Shown here piece by piece: positions 49,172 to 58,237 of a stretch of DNA of 64,000 nt; within the stretch, counting starts at the first letter, position 1; every line of letters begins with the position of its first letter. Source of the stretch: Snodgrassella alvi (lineage in GTDB: Bacteria; Pseudomonadota; Gammaproteobacteria; Burkholderiales; Neisseriaceae); NCBI RefSeq assembly GCF_002777425.1, contig NZ_MDVC01000056.1:1-64000 (forward strand). The letters run 5' to 3'. Both the position numbers and the translations under genes were made by a program. The notes beneath the pieces are model-generated. The model was not told the DNA's origin, searched no databases, and saw only the letters and a program-made list of their open reading frames with translations.

Positions 49172-49205
49172 ATCATCAGAGAACTATGCATAGTTCTCTG
49201 ATGAT
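49172..49205. repeat. Perfect 34-nt palindrome between hcp and tssJ
   Basis: The half-sites atcatcagagaactatg and catagttctctgatgat are exactly complementary, so the leftward transcript can fold into a near-loopless 15- to 17-bp stem 63 bases after the hcp stop. No clear T run follows on the minus strand, so it is more likely an mRNA-stabilising or attenuating hairpin than a full terminator. Confidence 0.8.
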
Positions 49206-49267
49206 CCTTATTACCTTTGGTAAACACATGCCTCTTGTGCAATATCTGCGAGAGACATCACATGGCC

Positions 49268-49753
49268 TTATACTTCTTTATTGGCCTTAATGTCATACTG
49301 AGCAGTTACAGTGCCGCCACTGCCGCCCTGCTGATTTTGTACGACATATTCCTGTTTCACTTTTGAAAAAGACAGCCGTACCATTTCACGTGGATTCTGC
49401 TCATCACTGCTGCTACCAGCAGGCATAACACTGGATACTATCAAATCATTCAATGTGAGTTTTAAATATTCCAGAGGTGTTCCACCAGCCTTACGCATCA
49501 CCAGCTTGGCTTCCGGTATATGCTTACCACTCAGACAATATTTCATCAGGTTAGGGCTGGCACGATCGATATAATGCTCGAACTGCAAATCATGAACCGT
49601 TGCACGACCAGTTCCTAAACCACTACCTGAATGCATGGAGGATTCCTGAGTAATACCCCAGTTCCAGTTCAACACCTGAATTTCATTTTTGTGTTCAGAA
49701 TCTGGTGACTCTCCATCAATACCATCAATTTTTAAAAAAATGTCGTGTGCCAT
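49268..49753 (-). CDS. hcp: T6SS tube protein Hcp/TssD (161 aa)
   Basis: Hcp hexamers stack to form the secreted inner tube. The start MAHDIFLKIDGIDGESPDSE, followed by the NWNWGITQESSMHSGSGLGT block, VHDLQFEHYIDRASPNLMKY and the C-terminal EYVVQNQQGGSGGTVTAQYD, is the classic 160-residue Hcp1 family form. An effector/immunity cassette lies directly upstream, which fits an Hcp-dependent cargo. The spacer to tssJ holds a strong hairpin. Confidence 0.97.
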   Translation of the reverse strand: MAHDIFLKIDGIDGESPDSEHKNEIQVLNWNWGITQESSMHSGSGLGTGRATVHDLQFEHYIDRASPNLMKYCLSGKHIPEAKLVMRKAGGTPLEYLKLTLNDLIVSSVMPAGSSSDEQNPREMVRLSFSKVKQEYVVQNQQGGSGGTVTAQYDIKANKEV

Positions 49754-49849
49754 ATTGGCTCCTTTTGTTTACTATTAAAAAAGTACTGCATCATCCGCAT
49801 TAGCGTCATACACGACTATCGCGGAAATATTATTTATTTCTAAATTAGA

Positions 49850-50314
49850 TTACTGACATTTGAGTTTTGCCAGTAATCCGCCCTGTGAATCTTTGGAATA
49901 AACTGTCCAGCAAACTTTCATCGTAGAATCAATGCGTCGTGTAAGCTGTACCTGATTATGGTTATAAGAGCAGCTCAGCCAAAAGCCTACGCCATCTACA
50001 TCAAGCTTACTGTCAACCTCCCAAGCCGGATAATGCTTTTTTCCCTTTACTACAGTAGGTTCTGGTTTTAACTGAGCTAAATCAACAGGTTTTCCACTAT
50101 AAACTCCTGCGCCATCTAGCCTTAATAGGGTATCTTTGTACTCAGAAACCTCCCAATTTTGGGGTACTATTTCCAATTCTGGCGTGTCAGCTTTTACCTT
50201 CACCAATTCAGGACAAACCAATTCATAAGCACTTGCAAACTGGCCTATGCCTAGCAAAATAGAAAGCAATAAATCTTTACTTAAAGTTATGATTTTTAAT
50301 TTCATTTTCTTCAA
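49850..50314 (-). CDS. STY0301-family protein, putative immunity, copy 2 (154 aa)
   Basis: A signal peptide (LLLSILLGIGQFASA) precedes a mature domain starting YELVCPELVKV. Conserved blocks are NWEVSEYKDTLLRLDGAGVY, SGKPVDLAQLKP, YPAWEVDSKLD and WLSCSYNHNQVQLTRRIDS, with Cys at VCP, SCSY, VCWT and KLKC. This matches the STY0301 family of small exported proteins. It is a close paralogue of the next gene upstream. Its location behind a BPSL0067-family effector suggests periplasmic immunity. Confidence 0.8.
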   Translation of the reverse strand: MKKMKLKIITLSKDLLLSILLGIGQFASAYELVCPELVKVKADTPELEIVPQNWEVSEYKDTLLRLDGAGVYSGKPVDLAQLKPEPTVVKGKKHYPAWEVDSKLDVDGVGFWLSCSYNHNQVQLTRRIDSTMKVCWTVYSKDSQGGLLAKLKCQ

Positions 50315-50344
50315 TGCAAAAGAATTATTTATCGTTTAGCAATA

Positions 50345-50794
50345 TTACTGACATTCGAGTTTTGCACGTATTCCTCCTTGTGAATCCTTGGAATAAACTG
50401 TCCAGCAAACTTTCATGGCAGAATCAATGCGTCTGGTAAGTTGCACTTGATCACGGTTATAAGAACAACTAAACCAGTAACCAACACCATCCAGATCAAA
50501 TTTACTGTCTATATCCCAAGCTGGGTAACGCTTTTTACCTTTAATGGTTATATATTTTGGTTTTAGCTGAGCCAAATCAACAGGCTTTCCACTAAATATC
50601 CCCGCACCATCTAGTCTTAGTAAGGAATCCTTGTATTCAGAAACTTCCCAATTTTGTGGTATTAGTTTTAATTCTGGTGTAGCAGCTTTTACCAAAACTG
50701 AGTCAGGGCAGATAAGTTCATAAGCAATAGCAGATTGCTTTATTCCTAGCCAAAATAAAACCAACATAATTTTACTGAATATCCTACCTTTCAT
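50345..50794 (-). CDS. STY0301-family protein, putative immunity, copy 1 (149 aa)
   Basis: It has a signal peptide (KIMLVLFWLGIKQSAIA) and a mature domain (YELICPDSVLV) nearly collinear with copy 2, including NWEVSEYKDSLLRLDGAGIF and FSCSYNRDQVQLTRRIDSAM. The frame is open far upstream, but ATG 50794 is the real start: the preceding gene supplies the ribosome site aagga in its last codons, with its stop 5 bases upstream. This coupling makes it the first candidate for cognate immunity to the effector at 50799. Confidence 0.82.
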   Translation of the reverse strand: MKGRIFSKIMLVLFWLGIKQSAIAYELICPDSVLVKAATPELKLIPQNWEVSEYKDSLLRLDGAGIFSGKPVDLAQLKPKYITIKGKKRYPAWDIDSKFDLDGVGYWFSCSYNRDQVQLTRRIDSAMKVCWTVYSKDSQGGIRAKLECQ

Positions 50795-50798
50795 TTCA

Positions 50799-51197
50799 TT
50801 ATTCCTTTTCAATAATGTAGAAAGCCTCAGCATTGTTACTAGCATCTGGATATGTTCCATCCCTCTGCATGCCACCTTTTTTTCTAAGTGGACGAGCTGA
50901 AACAGTTGGTTTCCTTTTATCATGAGCCCATTGATCCATTACATAAACATAATTGGCATCCTGTTTAAGATAAAATGCCGCATGCTTATCTTGACTCCCT
51001 GTCGGATATTTACCATTAACAAAAGTGGCAATTGCCGTGCCTTTTTGGATATTTGGATTGCCAAGCACTTTTGCTCCTGCTTTCCATGTTTTGGTCAAAC
51101 CTACATTTACATAAGTTTGAACCAGTACAGCACATTGCCCAGTTCCCACTAATGCATGATTCTTCAAACTATCAACTGCACTATAAACAAAAGGCAT
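50799..51197 (-). CDS. BPSL0067-family peptidoglycan amidase-like T6SS effector (132 aa)
   Basis: This short protein has the pattern of papain-fold cell-wall amidases: a candidate nucleophile Cys22 in VGTGQCAVLVQTYV and His72 in DKHAAFYLKQD, followed by YVYVMDQWAHDKRKPTVSAR. The start MPFVYSAVDSLKNHALVGTG fits the BPSL0067 family. It lacks a signal peptide. It lies between tssC (63 bp upstream) and two STY0301-family genes, inside the structural operon near hcp, so delivery by Hcp is plausible. The bond cut in peptidoglycan is not known from sequence. Confidence 0.82.
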   Translation of the reverse strand: MPFVYSAVDSLKNHALVGTGQCAVLVQTYVNVGLTKTWKAGAKVLGNPNIQKGTAIATFVNGKYPTGSQDKHAAFYLKQDANYVYVMDQWAHDKRKPTVSARPLRKKGGMQRDGTYPDASNNAEAFYIIEKE

Positions 51198-51260
51198 ATT
51201 TACTCCTTTGAGCCTTATCAGGGCAAAGCACTGTTTTGCCCTGACAGAGTTATAGAAATG

Positions 51261-52772
51261 TTATTCTGCTGTAGTCTGCTTCACAGATGGCAGCTTGGTA
51301 ACCAAACGCAAGGAACCAGTTAACCCTTCCAACTGGAAATGTGGACGCAAGAAGAATTTGGCATCATAGTACCCTGGATTGCCTTCAACCTCCTCTACCA
51401 CTACCTCAGCAGCAGCCAGTGGACGACGTGCTTTGGTTTCCTGTGAGGAATTCACTGGATCAGCATCAACATAATTCATGATCCACTCATTCAACCAACG
51501 CTGCATATCCTCGCGCTCTTTGAACGAGCCGATTTTGTCGCGCACGATGCACTTCAGGAAATGGGCAAAGCGTGAGCACGCAAACAGGTATGGCAATCGG
51601 GCAGACAGGTTGGCATTGGCGGTGGCATCTGGATCGTAGTATTCCTGCGGTTTTTGCAGTGATTGCGCGCCGATAAAGGCAGCGTAATCAGTATTCTTGC
51701 GATGAATCAGCGGAATAAAACCATTCTTTGACAGTTCTGCTTCTCGACGGTCTGAAATGGCGATTTCTGTCGGGCATTTCATGTCCACACCACCATCATC
51801 AGTCGGGAATGTATGACATGGGAGGTTATCAACAGCACCGCCGGATTCAACACCACGGATCATGGTGCACCAACCAAAAGATTTGAATGAACGATTAATG
51901 TTGACACCCATTGCGTATGCGGCATTGCTCCACACATATTTGCGGTGATCGGAACCGTCAGTATCTTCCTCAAAATCAAATTCATCTACCGGATTGGTCT
52001 TAATGCCATACGGTAAGCGAGCAAGGAATCGCGGCATGGCCAGACCAAGGTAACGGGAATCTTCGCTGGCACGCAAAGAATTCCATGGTGCATATTCCAG
52101 ATTCTGGGTGACGATTTTGGTTAGGTCGCGCGGATTGGCCAATTCCTGCCATGAATCCATTTGTAGCACTGATGGCGATGCGCCCGCAATAAAGGGCATG
52201 TGCGAAGCAGCTGCTACTTTAGCAACGGAACCAAGCAAATCAACATCTGGTGGGGTATGGTCAAAATAGTAATCGGCAATCATACAGCCATAGGGTTCGC
52301 CACCAAGCTGACCGTATTCTTCTTCATAAATCTGCTTAAACAATGGGCTTTGATCCCATGCTATACCTTTGAAGCGCTTCATGCTGCGCCGTAAATCATT
52401 TTTAGACAGATTCATGAAACGGATTTTCAAATGCTCATCTACTTCGGTATTGGACACCAGATGAAATAAACCACGCCATGATGATTCCAGTTGCTGGAAA
52501 GACTCATGATGCAGAATCAGATTAATCTGTTCTGACAGTTTGTGATCAATCTCGGCGATGATGGCCTCAATACTCTTGTAAGCATCATCACTGATGGTCA
52601 CTGAATGCGATAGTGCCTGCTCGGCTAATGTCTTGACTGCCTGTTCAACAGCTTTGGCAGCCTGATCAGTCTTGGGTTTGAATTCTTTGGTTAGCAAATT
52701 GCTGAATTCGGATTGTGCCACCGGGCGTTCTGCCAGTGCGACATCTGATTGTTGTTGGGACTGTGTAGCCAT
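51261..52772 (-). CDS. tssC: T6SS sheath large subunit TssC (503 aa)
   Basis: With TssB it forms the contractile sheath. Diagnostic blocks are LILHHESFQQLESSWRGLFHL, SKNDLRRSMKRFKGIAWDQS, LGGEPYGCMIADYYFDHTPP, FGWCTMIRGVESGGAVDNLP and the C-terminal YDAKFFLRPHFQLEGLTGSL followed by RLVTKLPS. Length is normal. It is 45 bp after tssB. Confidence 0.97.
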   Translation of the reverse strand: MATQSQQQSDVALAERPVAQSEFSNLLTKEFKPKTDQAAKAVEQAVKTLAEQALSHSVTISDDAYKSIEAIIAEIDHKLSEQINLILHHESFQQLESSWRGLFHLVSNTEVDEHLKIRFMNLSKNDLRRSMKRFKGIAWDQSPLFKQIYEEEYGQLGGEPYGCMIADYYFDHTPPDVDLLGSVAKVAAASHMPFIAGASPSVLQMDSWQELANPRDLTKIVTQNLEYAPWNSLRASEDSRYLGLAMPRFLARLPYGIKTNPVDEFDFEEDTDGSDHRKYVWSNAAYAMGVNINRSFKSFGWCTMIRGVESGGAVDNLPCHTFPTDDGGVDMKCPTEIAISDRREAELSKNGFIPLIHRKNTDYAAFIGAQSLQKPQEYYDPDATANANLSARLPYLFACSRFAHFLKCIVRDKIGSFKEREDMQRWLNEWIMNYVDADPVNSSQETKARRPLAAAEVVVEEVEGNPGYYDAKFFLRPHFQLEGLTGSLRLVTKLPSVKQTTAE

Positions 52773-52817
52773 GAATACTCCTCAATCAATACGTACAAAT
52801 ACTTTGAACGCGGGTTA

Positions 52818-53369
52818 TTATTCGGTATCAGTTGATGTAGATGCTGCGGTGTCATCTTCAACCGTAGGCTGAGGCTTGGGTGCTTTAGCCAGAGCCTGTA
52901 GCAAACTTGGATCCTGCAATAACCGGTTAACCAGATTCTCGGCACCGGATTTACCATCCATATAAGTTTGCAGGTTGGCCAGTTGTGTTCGTGCATCCAG
53001 CAATTGTTTAAGCGCATCAACTTTTTGTGCCACTCGTGCCGGTGAGAAATCTTCCATACTTTCAAATGTGATATCCACCATAAGCTGCCCTTCACCCGAC
53101 AGGGTGTTTGGTACAGCGAATGCTACGCGTGGCTGGATGGCTTTCATCCGCTCATCAAAATTGTCAATATCAATGGTTAAGAATTTGCGCTCAGCAACTG
53201 GTGGCAGGTCTTCTGCCGGTTTACCGGACAAGTCTGCCAGTACAGCCATTACAAATGGCAGCTCAATTTTTTTCTCGGAACCATAGATTTCAACGTCGTA
53301 CTCGATTTGCACCCTTGGCGCGCGATTGCGCTGAATAAATTTCTGGGCGCTGTTGTTAAATACCGCCAT
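52818..53369 (-). CDS. tssB: T6SS sheath small subunit TssB (183 aa)
   Basis: Key blocks are AVFNNSAQKFIQRNRAPRVQ followed by IEYDVEIYG, ELPFVMAVLADLSGK, FLTIDIDNFDERMKAIQPRV and DITFESMEDFSPARVAQKVD, all standard for VipA/TssB. I chose ATG 53369 because aaggaagt lies upstream; eight more codons are open beyond it. The low-complexity acidic/Thr tail (DDTAASTSTDTE) is variable among homologues. Confidence 0.97.
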   Translation of the reverse strand: MAVFNNSAQKFIQRNRAPRVQIEYDVEIYGSEKKIELPFVMAVLADLSGKPAEDLPPVAERKFLTIDIDNFDERMKAIQPRVAFAVPNTLSGEGQLMVDITFESMEDFSPARVAQKVDALKQLLDARTQLANLQTYMDGKSGAENLVNRLLQDPSLLQALAKAPKPQPTVEDDTAASTSTDTE

Positions 53370-53416
53370 GTCTACTTCCTTTACTATTGTCAATCAATAC
53401 CGGGCTGAACCGGCCA

Positions 53417-56095
53417 TTAAGTCTGCTGCGTTGTTGATGTTTCGTCAGCTAATCGCATCTGAAAAACAATGGGATCTTCAGTACGGGTTGGGTCAAGACT
53501 GATATCGATGCATTCCAAAGCACTTTTTTCGGTTAATGCCTGCAACCAATAACGCGACAGCGCTGGCAAGATGTGCTGATCGATATAGCCAATCAGTAAA
53601 CGAGCGCCAGTTTCATGCATCGGACAGTGCTGAACGATGTGATTTACCAGTGCTTCGTCGTAGTGCAATGCAATACCGTGCTGCTCCTGCATTCGTTGCA
53701 CAATACGATCCAGATGCAGGCGTGCAATACTGCTCAGTGCTTCATCTGCCAATGGAATGTAGGGAATAACCGTCAACCTTCCAATAAAAGCAGCTGGAAA
53801 ATGCTTGCGTAACTCTGGTGTCAGTACCTCTTTCAGAGTAGACCAGTCAGGAGCAAGAGCCGGATCATCATATAGTTGGGAAACCAGATCCGAACCCACA
53901 TTACTGGTCATCAGGATAACGGTGTTCTTAAAGTCAATATTCAAACCTTCACCGTCTTCCATCATTCCTTTGTCAAAGACCTGATAGAAAATTTCATGGA
54001 CATCGTGATGCGCTTTTTCAATCTCGTCCAGCAATACCACGCTGTAGGGTCGACGACGCACAGCCTCGGTCAGAACACCACCTTCGCCATAGCCAACATA
54101 ACCAGGGGGCGCTCCTTTTAAGGTAGACACGGTGTGTGCTTCCTGAAATTCACTCATGTTGATCGTAATCAGATTCTGCTCGCCACCATACATGGCTTCA
54201 GCCAGTGCCAGCGCAGTTTCTGTTTTGCCAACACCTGAAGGTCCCACGAGTAAAAAAACACCAACAGGTTTATTAGGATCAGTTAATCCACAACGTGCTG
54301 TCTGGATGCGTTCTCCAATCTGGATCAGTGCCTTATCCTGACCAATCACCCGTTGCGCCAGATTATTTGACAGATTCAGAACTGCTCCCACCTCGTCTTT
54401 GACCATTCGGCCAACTGGAATACCAGTCCAGTCCGATACAATAGCCGCTACCACGCTATCGCTAACCTCTGGAAAAACCACAGGCACATCGCCTTGTAAC
54501 ATGCGCAAAGCTGACTCAAGTTCAGATAGGTGTGCCACAGCATCCATATCGTCGCTGTTTTGACAGCGCGCCCGAGCAGCAATCAATTTCTCAACTGCTT
54601 CAAGTTCCTGTTGCCAGCGTGCTTCTTCTGTTTCCAGTTCGGCAGATAATGCAGCGATGCGTATCTCAACGCTATTTAGATCCCCCGCATACACGCCAAT
54701 ACGTTGCTGTTTACTTAACAGCTCCAGTTCTGTCTGTGCTGCTTTTAACTGCTGTCGCAGATATTGCACACCGTTGGGTGGTGTATGCAGAGACAGACCA
54801 ACCCGGGCACAGGCGGTATCCAACAGGCTAATGGCCTTGTCGGGTAGCTGGCGGGAAGGAATATAACGATGAGACAGTTTAACCGCAGCACGTACTGCTT
54901 CATCCAGTACGATTACACCATGATGAGTTTCAAACGTTGAAACCAGACCACGTACCATGTTAATGGCTGCTGCCTCTTCTGGCTCGGCAACCTGAAGTAC
55001 CTGAAAACGACGAGTCAATGCTGGGTCTTTTTCAATGTGCCGTTTGTATTCGCTCCAGGTAGTAGCACCGATAGTACGCAATGTACCCCTAGCCAGAGCG
55101 GGCTTCAGCAAATTGGCTGCATCACCAGTACCAGAGGCACCACCAGCTCCCACCAAAGTGTGGACTTCATCAACAAACAGAATAACCGGTTGGGCTGAGT
55201 GTGTTGCTTCCTCCAGCACTGATTTTAGTCGTGACTCAAATTCACCCTTCATACTGGCACCAGCCAATAATGCACCGACATCTAAAGCCAGCAGGCGAAC
55301 TTCAGCCAGACTAGGTGGCACTTCACCCTGTGCAATTGCCAGTGCAAATCCTTCTACGACAGCAGTTTTACCAACCCCTGCTTCGCCAGTCAGCAAAGGG
55401 TTGTTCTGCCGGCGGCGCAGCAAAATATCAGTCATGGTTCGTATTTCATGCTCACGACCGATCACTGGGTCGATCCGCCCCTGTTTTGCCTGTTCCGTCA
55501 GGTCAGTACAATACCGCGCCAGAGCAGATTTACTATCTTGCCCATTAACAACAAGCGACTGACTCGCTTCACCCGGCGTTGCCGGTGCATAGCCTGAATT
55601 ATCATAGGGACCATCTTGCGACTCTGGCGACCCGGAAATCAGTTCCGGTAACAATTCAGCCAGGTTTTCCTGAGGAATTTTGGCAAACGCAGCAGAAATA
55701 CCAGTCAGTACACGACGCAAATCCGGTGTCATAACCAAAGCTGCAAGTAGCCATGCTCCACGGATTTTGCAGTCATTGAATGTCAGTGTGGCATGAATCC
55801 AAGCACGTTCAATGACCTGATCAATATGGTGGGAAAAGTCACTAATTGAACTTGCTCCTGCTGGTAGTAGGAGCAAATTACGAGAGATATCCTGCTCAAC
55901 CTGTGCGAGGTCAACGTCAAAATGCCGTATTACACGCATTACATCCCCATCATTTAATTGCAAAAGCTGATGCACCCAATGCACTAGCTCAACATAGGGA
56001 TTTCCACGCAGTTTGCAGAAAGTTGTAGCTGACTCGATAGAGCGAAAAAGTGTTGTATTCAGTTTACCAAACAGTGTTTGGCGAGAAATATCCAT
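53417..56095 (-). CDS. clpV: T6SS ATPase ClpV/TssH (892 aa)
   Basis: This Hsp100 AAA+ unfoldase disassembles contracted sheaths. It has an N-terminal ClpN-type domain (1-160), first AAA+ with Walker A GEAGVGKTAVVEG and Walker B VILFVDEVHTLVG, a coiled middle domain (about 420-530), second AAA+ with GPSGVGKTETALALAEAMYG and VVLLDEIEKAHHDV, and the D2-small C-terminus. Replacement of the ClpB-like middle domain length fits ClpV. It is the first gene of the leftward T6SS unit. Confidence 0.96.
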   Translation of the reverse strand: MDISRQTLFGKLNTTLFRSIESATTFCKLRGNPYVELVHWVHQLLQLNDGDVMRVIRHFDVDLAQVEQDISRNLLLLPAGASSISDFSHHIDQVIERAWIHATLTFNDCKIRGAWLLAALVMTPDLRRVLTGISAAFAKIPQENLAELLPELISGSPESQDGPYDNSGYAPATPGEASQSLVVNGQDSKSALARYCTDLTEQAKQGRIDPVIGREHEIRTMTDILLRRRQNNPLLTGEAGVGKTAVVEGFALAIAQGEVPPSLAEVRLLALDVGALLAGASMKGEFESRLKSVLEEATHSAQPVILFVDEVHTLVGAGGASGTGDAANLLKPALARGTLRTIGATTWSEYKRHIEKDPALTRRFQVLQVAEPEEAAAINMVRGLVSTFETHHGVIVLDEAVRAAVKLSHRYIPSRQLPDKAISLLDTACARVGLSLHTPPNGVQYLRQQLKAAQTELELLSKQQRIGVYAGDLNSVEIRIAALSAELETEEARWQQELEAVEKLIAARARCQNSDDMDAVAHLSELESALRMLQGDVPVVFPEVSDSVVAAIVSDWTGIPVGRMVKDEVGAVLNLSNNLAQRVIGQDKALIQIGERIQTARCGLTDPNKPVGVFLLVGPSGVGKTETALALAEAMYGGEQNLITINMSEFQEAHTVSTLKGAPPGYVGYGEGGVLTEAVRRRPYSVVLLDEIEKAHHDVHEIFYQVFDKGMMEDGEGLNIDFKNTVILMTSNVGSDLVSQLYDDPALAPDWSTLKEVLTPELRKHFPAAFIGRLTVIPYIPLADEALSSIARLHLDRIVQRMQEQHGIALHYDEALVNHIVQHCPMHETGARLLIGYIDQHILPALSRYWLQALTEKSALECIDISLDPTRTEDPIVFQMRLADETSTTQQT

Positions 56096-56448
56096 ACCAG
56101 TTTTCCAGCATTCTTTGGTTATTTATGAATCTAACAACTCAAAATAAATTTTGTTTACATTATAAACATTTTTAAAAAAATATTAAATTCTTTTAAAATT
56201 TATCATGCTTAAATTTAGGATGCAAGAATAATTCTTGATTAAAAACCTCAAAACAATGATAATTAATGTATATATGTCAATAGTGTGTGTGCTATATTTA
56301 ACGTATTTACACATAAACAACGCGTAATTACAAACAATTAATATAAAAATTTTCTAAATCTATTTATTTTAATTGTTAATGTAATGAAAAGTGAACCCAT
56401 AACCTCTGGCAAAAGCAGGGGTAAAAATGAAATTGCTCGGAAAGCGTT
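56096..56448. promoter_or_regulatory. Divergent promoter region of the two T6SS transcription units
   Basis: This 353-bp spacer between clpV and tagH is far more AT-rich than the genes on either side, with long A and T tracts (for example around 56170-56210). Both T6SS units must start here unless internal promoters exist. I see no clear operator. Such DNA is a typical target of H-NS/MvaT-like silencers, but that is inference. Confidence 0.6.
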
Positions 56449-57417
56449 ATGAACAGTACGCTGCTATTACGCCTCGACTACTGCCGAGGAATCAAGGTTG
56501 GCAAAATTTATGAATTGAATGACTTTGCATTTTTTTTGAAAACTGCAATTTATAACATCCATATAGAAACGCCTCCCACAGAAGGTTTGGCACTGTGCAT
56601 TCAACCCTCAGCACAGGGTTGGCAACTACTCAACCAGTCCGCGGACGTACTTTGCAGAGTGAATGGTGTCACACTTGCATCAAATCACTGGTGTCATCTG
56701 CATGAAGGCGATATTCTTGAATGGGGATTATCGATCTGGCAAGTTAACCCCAGAGAACAGGCTGCTTCAGAATATCCATCAGAAACAGTCAAAAATTTCA
56801 AGGATTTTGAAGAGATAACCCCATTGGAACTGACCTGGTTTGATCCGAATATGCAATCAGTGCAGCAAGAAGAAAATCCCTTTGATCTGGTCATGCCCAG
56901 CCTACTATATGAAATGCTGGAAAGAACTGAGCCAAAAACAACAGCTTCATTAATGGAAGAGTCTCCAGCCGACGCAATTTTTCTGGAGTTATTACAGGAA
57001 TATCGTCAGGCACTGGACACGCCACAACTATCTGGCAATGACCATGTCTGGCAGAAAAGACTACTGCAAAATGATATATCCAACTCTGCTTCCCCTGTCA
57101 GTCTTGCCGATCTTTCTGGCAATATTGATCCACTGATGACATTACAGGACATGGTCTCTGGACCATTACATATTGATGATATTTTTAATGGATTGGATAG
57201 CCTGAGAGAAGCAGAACTATTCCATACTGAAGAACCTCCAGAAATCTTGCATTTGTTTGCGCCGGGCTGGCAACAGCAAAACAGTCATACTCATATGCCG
57301 CCCACGCTAACCAGAAAAGAACATCATGCCGTTAGTGTAGACAGTCATTACCGCATGTCACAATCTCCCAATATTCACCAAAAGGATTCTGCTGATGATA
57401 ATTCCCAATCGCAGTGA
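56449..57417 (+). CDS. tagH: T6SS-associated FHA-like protein TagH (322 aa)
   Basis: The N-terminal ~100 residues fit a degenerate forkhead-associated fold: the later part RVNGVTLASNHWCHLHEGDI, then LEWGLSIWQV, matches the NG...L..GD.I..G pattern, but the GR and SxxH phosphothreonine-binding residues expected earlier are not visible. The rest is acidic, low in predicted structure, with EILHLFAPG near the C-terminus, a feature often seen in TagH. It begins the rightward unit, overlaps tagJ by 23 bases, and lies divergent from clpV. Scaffold role is by family. Confidence 0.75.
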   Translation: MNSTLLLRLDYCRGIKVGKIYELNDFAFFLKTAIYNIHIETPPTEGLALCIQPSAQGWQLLNQSADVLCRVNGVTLASNHWCHLHEGDILEWGLSIWQVNPREQAASEYPSETVKNFKDFEEITPLELTWFDPNMQSVQQEENPFDLVMPSLLYEMLERTEPKTTASLMEESPADAIFLELLQEYRQALDTPQLSGNDHVWQKRLLQNDISNSASPVSLADLSGNIDPLMTLQDMVSGPLHIDDIFNGLDSLREAELFHTEEPPEILHLFAPGWQQQNSHTHMPPTLTRKEHHAVSVDSHYRMSQSPNIHQKDSADDNSQSQ

Positions 57418-58237
57418 TGAACACTCATTAACGCTTCAACAATGGATGGCCAATCGATCACTAACTGCTGTCATGCAGGAAACTGAGCAACAAATTAAAC
57501 TTACTCCAACAGATCCTGCCCAACGCTGGTTATTGTTTCAATTGCTGTGCTTGCAGGGAGACTGGCAGCGAGCACTGAAACAATTACAGACATGTGCACA
57601 GATGCAATCCGGATTTGAACAACAGGCACATGCCTATAGGGGTTTGATTACCTGCGAGTTGTATCGACAGGAATGCTTTGCTGGCCGCAAGCGACCGGGA
57701 TTTATCCAACAGCAACCTGCATGGGTTGATCAGTTACTTGACGCAATTGCTCAGAATTATTCTGGAAATGAAACACAGGCTGATGAAATCAGGGAAGCAG
57801 CATTGAGTTCAACCAAAGATGTTTCCGGTACTGTGGAACCGGGTGGTACATTTGCCTGGATTGCAGATAGTGATACATGGCTGGGTTCTACCGTTGAGCT
57901 GGTCATTGGTGGTATCTATACTTGGCTACCTTTCGAACAGATACGTTCCATTACTTCTGAACCACCCAAAACTATCCTTGATCTGCTCTGGAAACCGGCA
58001 CAGTTAACTCTGAAAGATGGATCTGAACACCCCGTTTTCCTGCTAGCCCGCTGTTGTGGTTCGGAATCGGCCAGTGAACCATTAATGTTATGTCGGGAAA
58101 CTATCTGGCAGGAGCATGGTAGAACATCCGTACGGGCATTAGGACAGAAAACCTGGCAAACGGATCGGGGCGATGTGGGAATACTGGAGATAACTTCATA
58201 TACCTTTGAAACAGACAGAGAAGCTGCACATGGCTGA
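57395..58237 (+). CDS. tagJ: T6SS accessory protein TagJ/ImpE (280 aa)
   Basis: ImpE/TagJ binds the sheath protein TssB and modulates ClpV recycling in some systems. The N-terminal TPR-like half shows AQRWLLFQLLCLQGDWQRAL, and the SciE/ImpE domain shows FAWIADSDTWLGSTVELVIG, then GGIYTWLPFEQIRSI and DLLWKPAQLTLKDGSEHPVF. The C-terminal GQKTWQTDRGDVGILEI is typical. It overlaps tssE by 8 bases. Confidence 0.88.
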   Translation: MIIPNRSDEHSLTLQQWMANRSLTAVMQETEQQIKLTPTDPAQRWLLFQLLCLQGDWQRALKQLQTCAQMQSGFEQQAHAYRGLITCELYRQECFAGRKRPGFIQQQPAWVDQLLDAIAQNYSGNETQADEIREAALSSTKDVSGTVEPGGTFAWIADSDTWLGSTVELVIGGIYTWLPFEQIRSITSEPPKTILDLLWKPAQLTLKDGSEHPVFLLARCCGSESASEPLMLCRETIWQEHGRTSVRALGQKTWQTDRGDVGILEITSYTFETDREAAHG

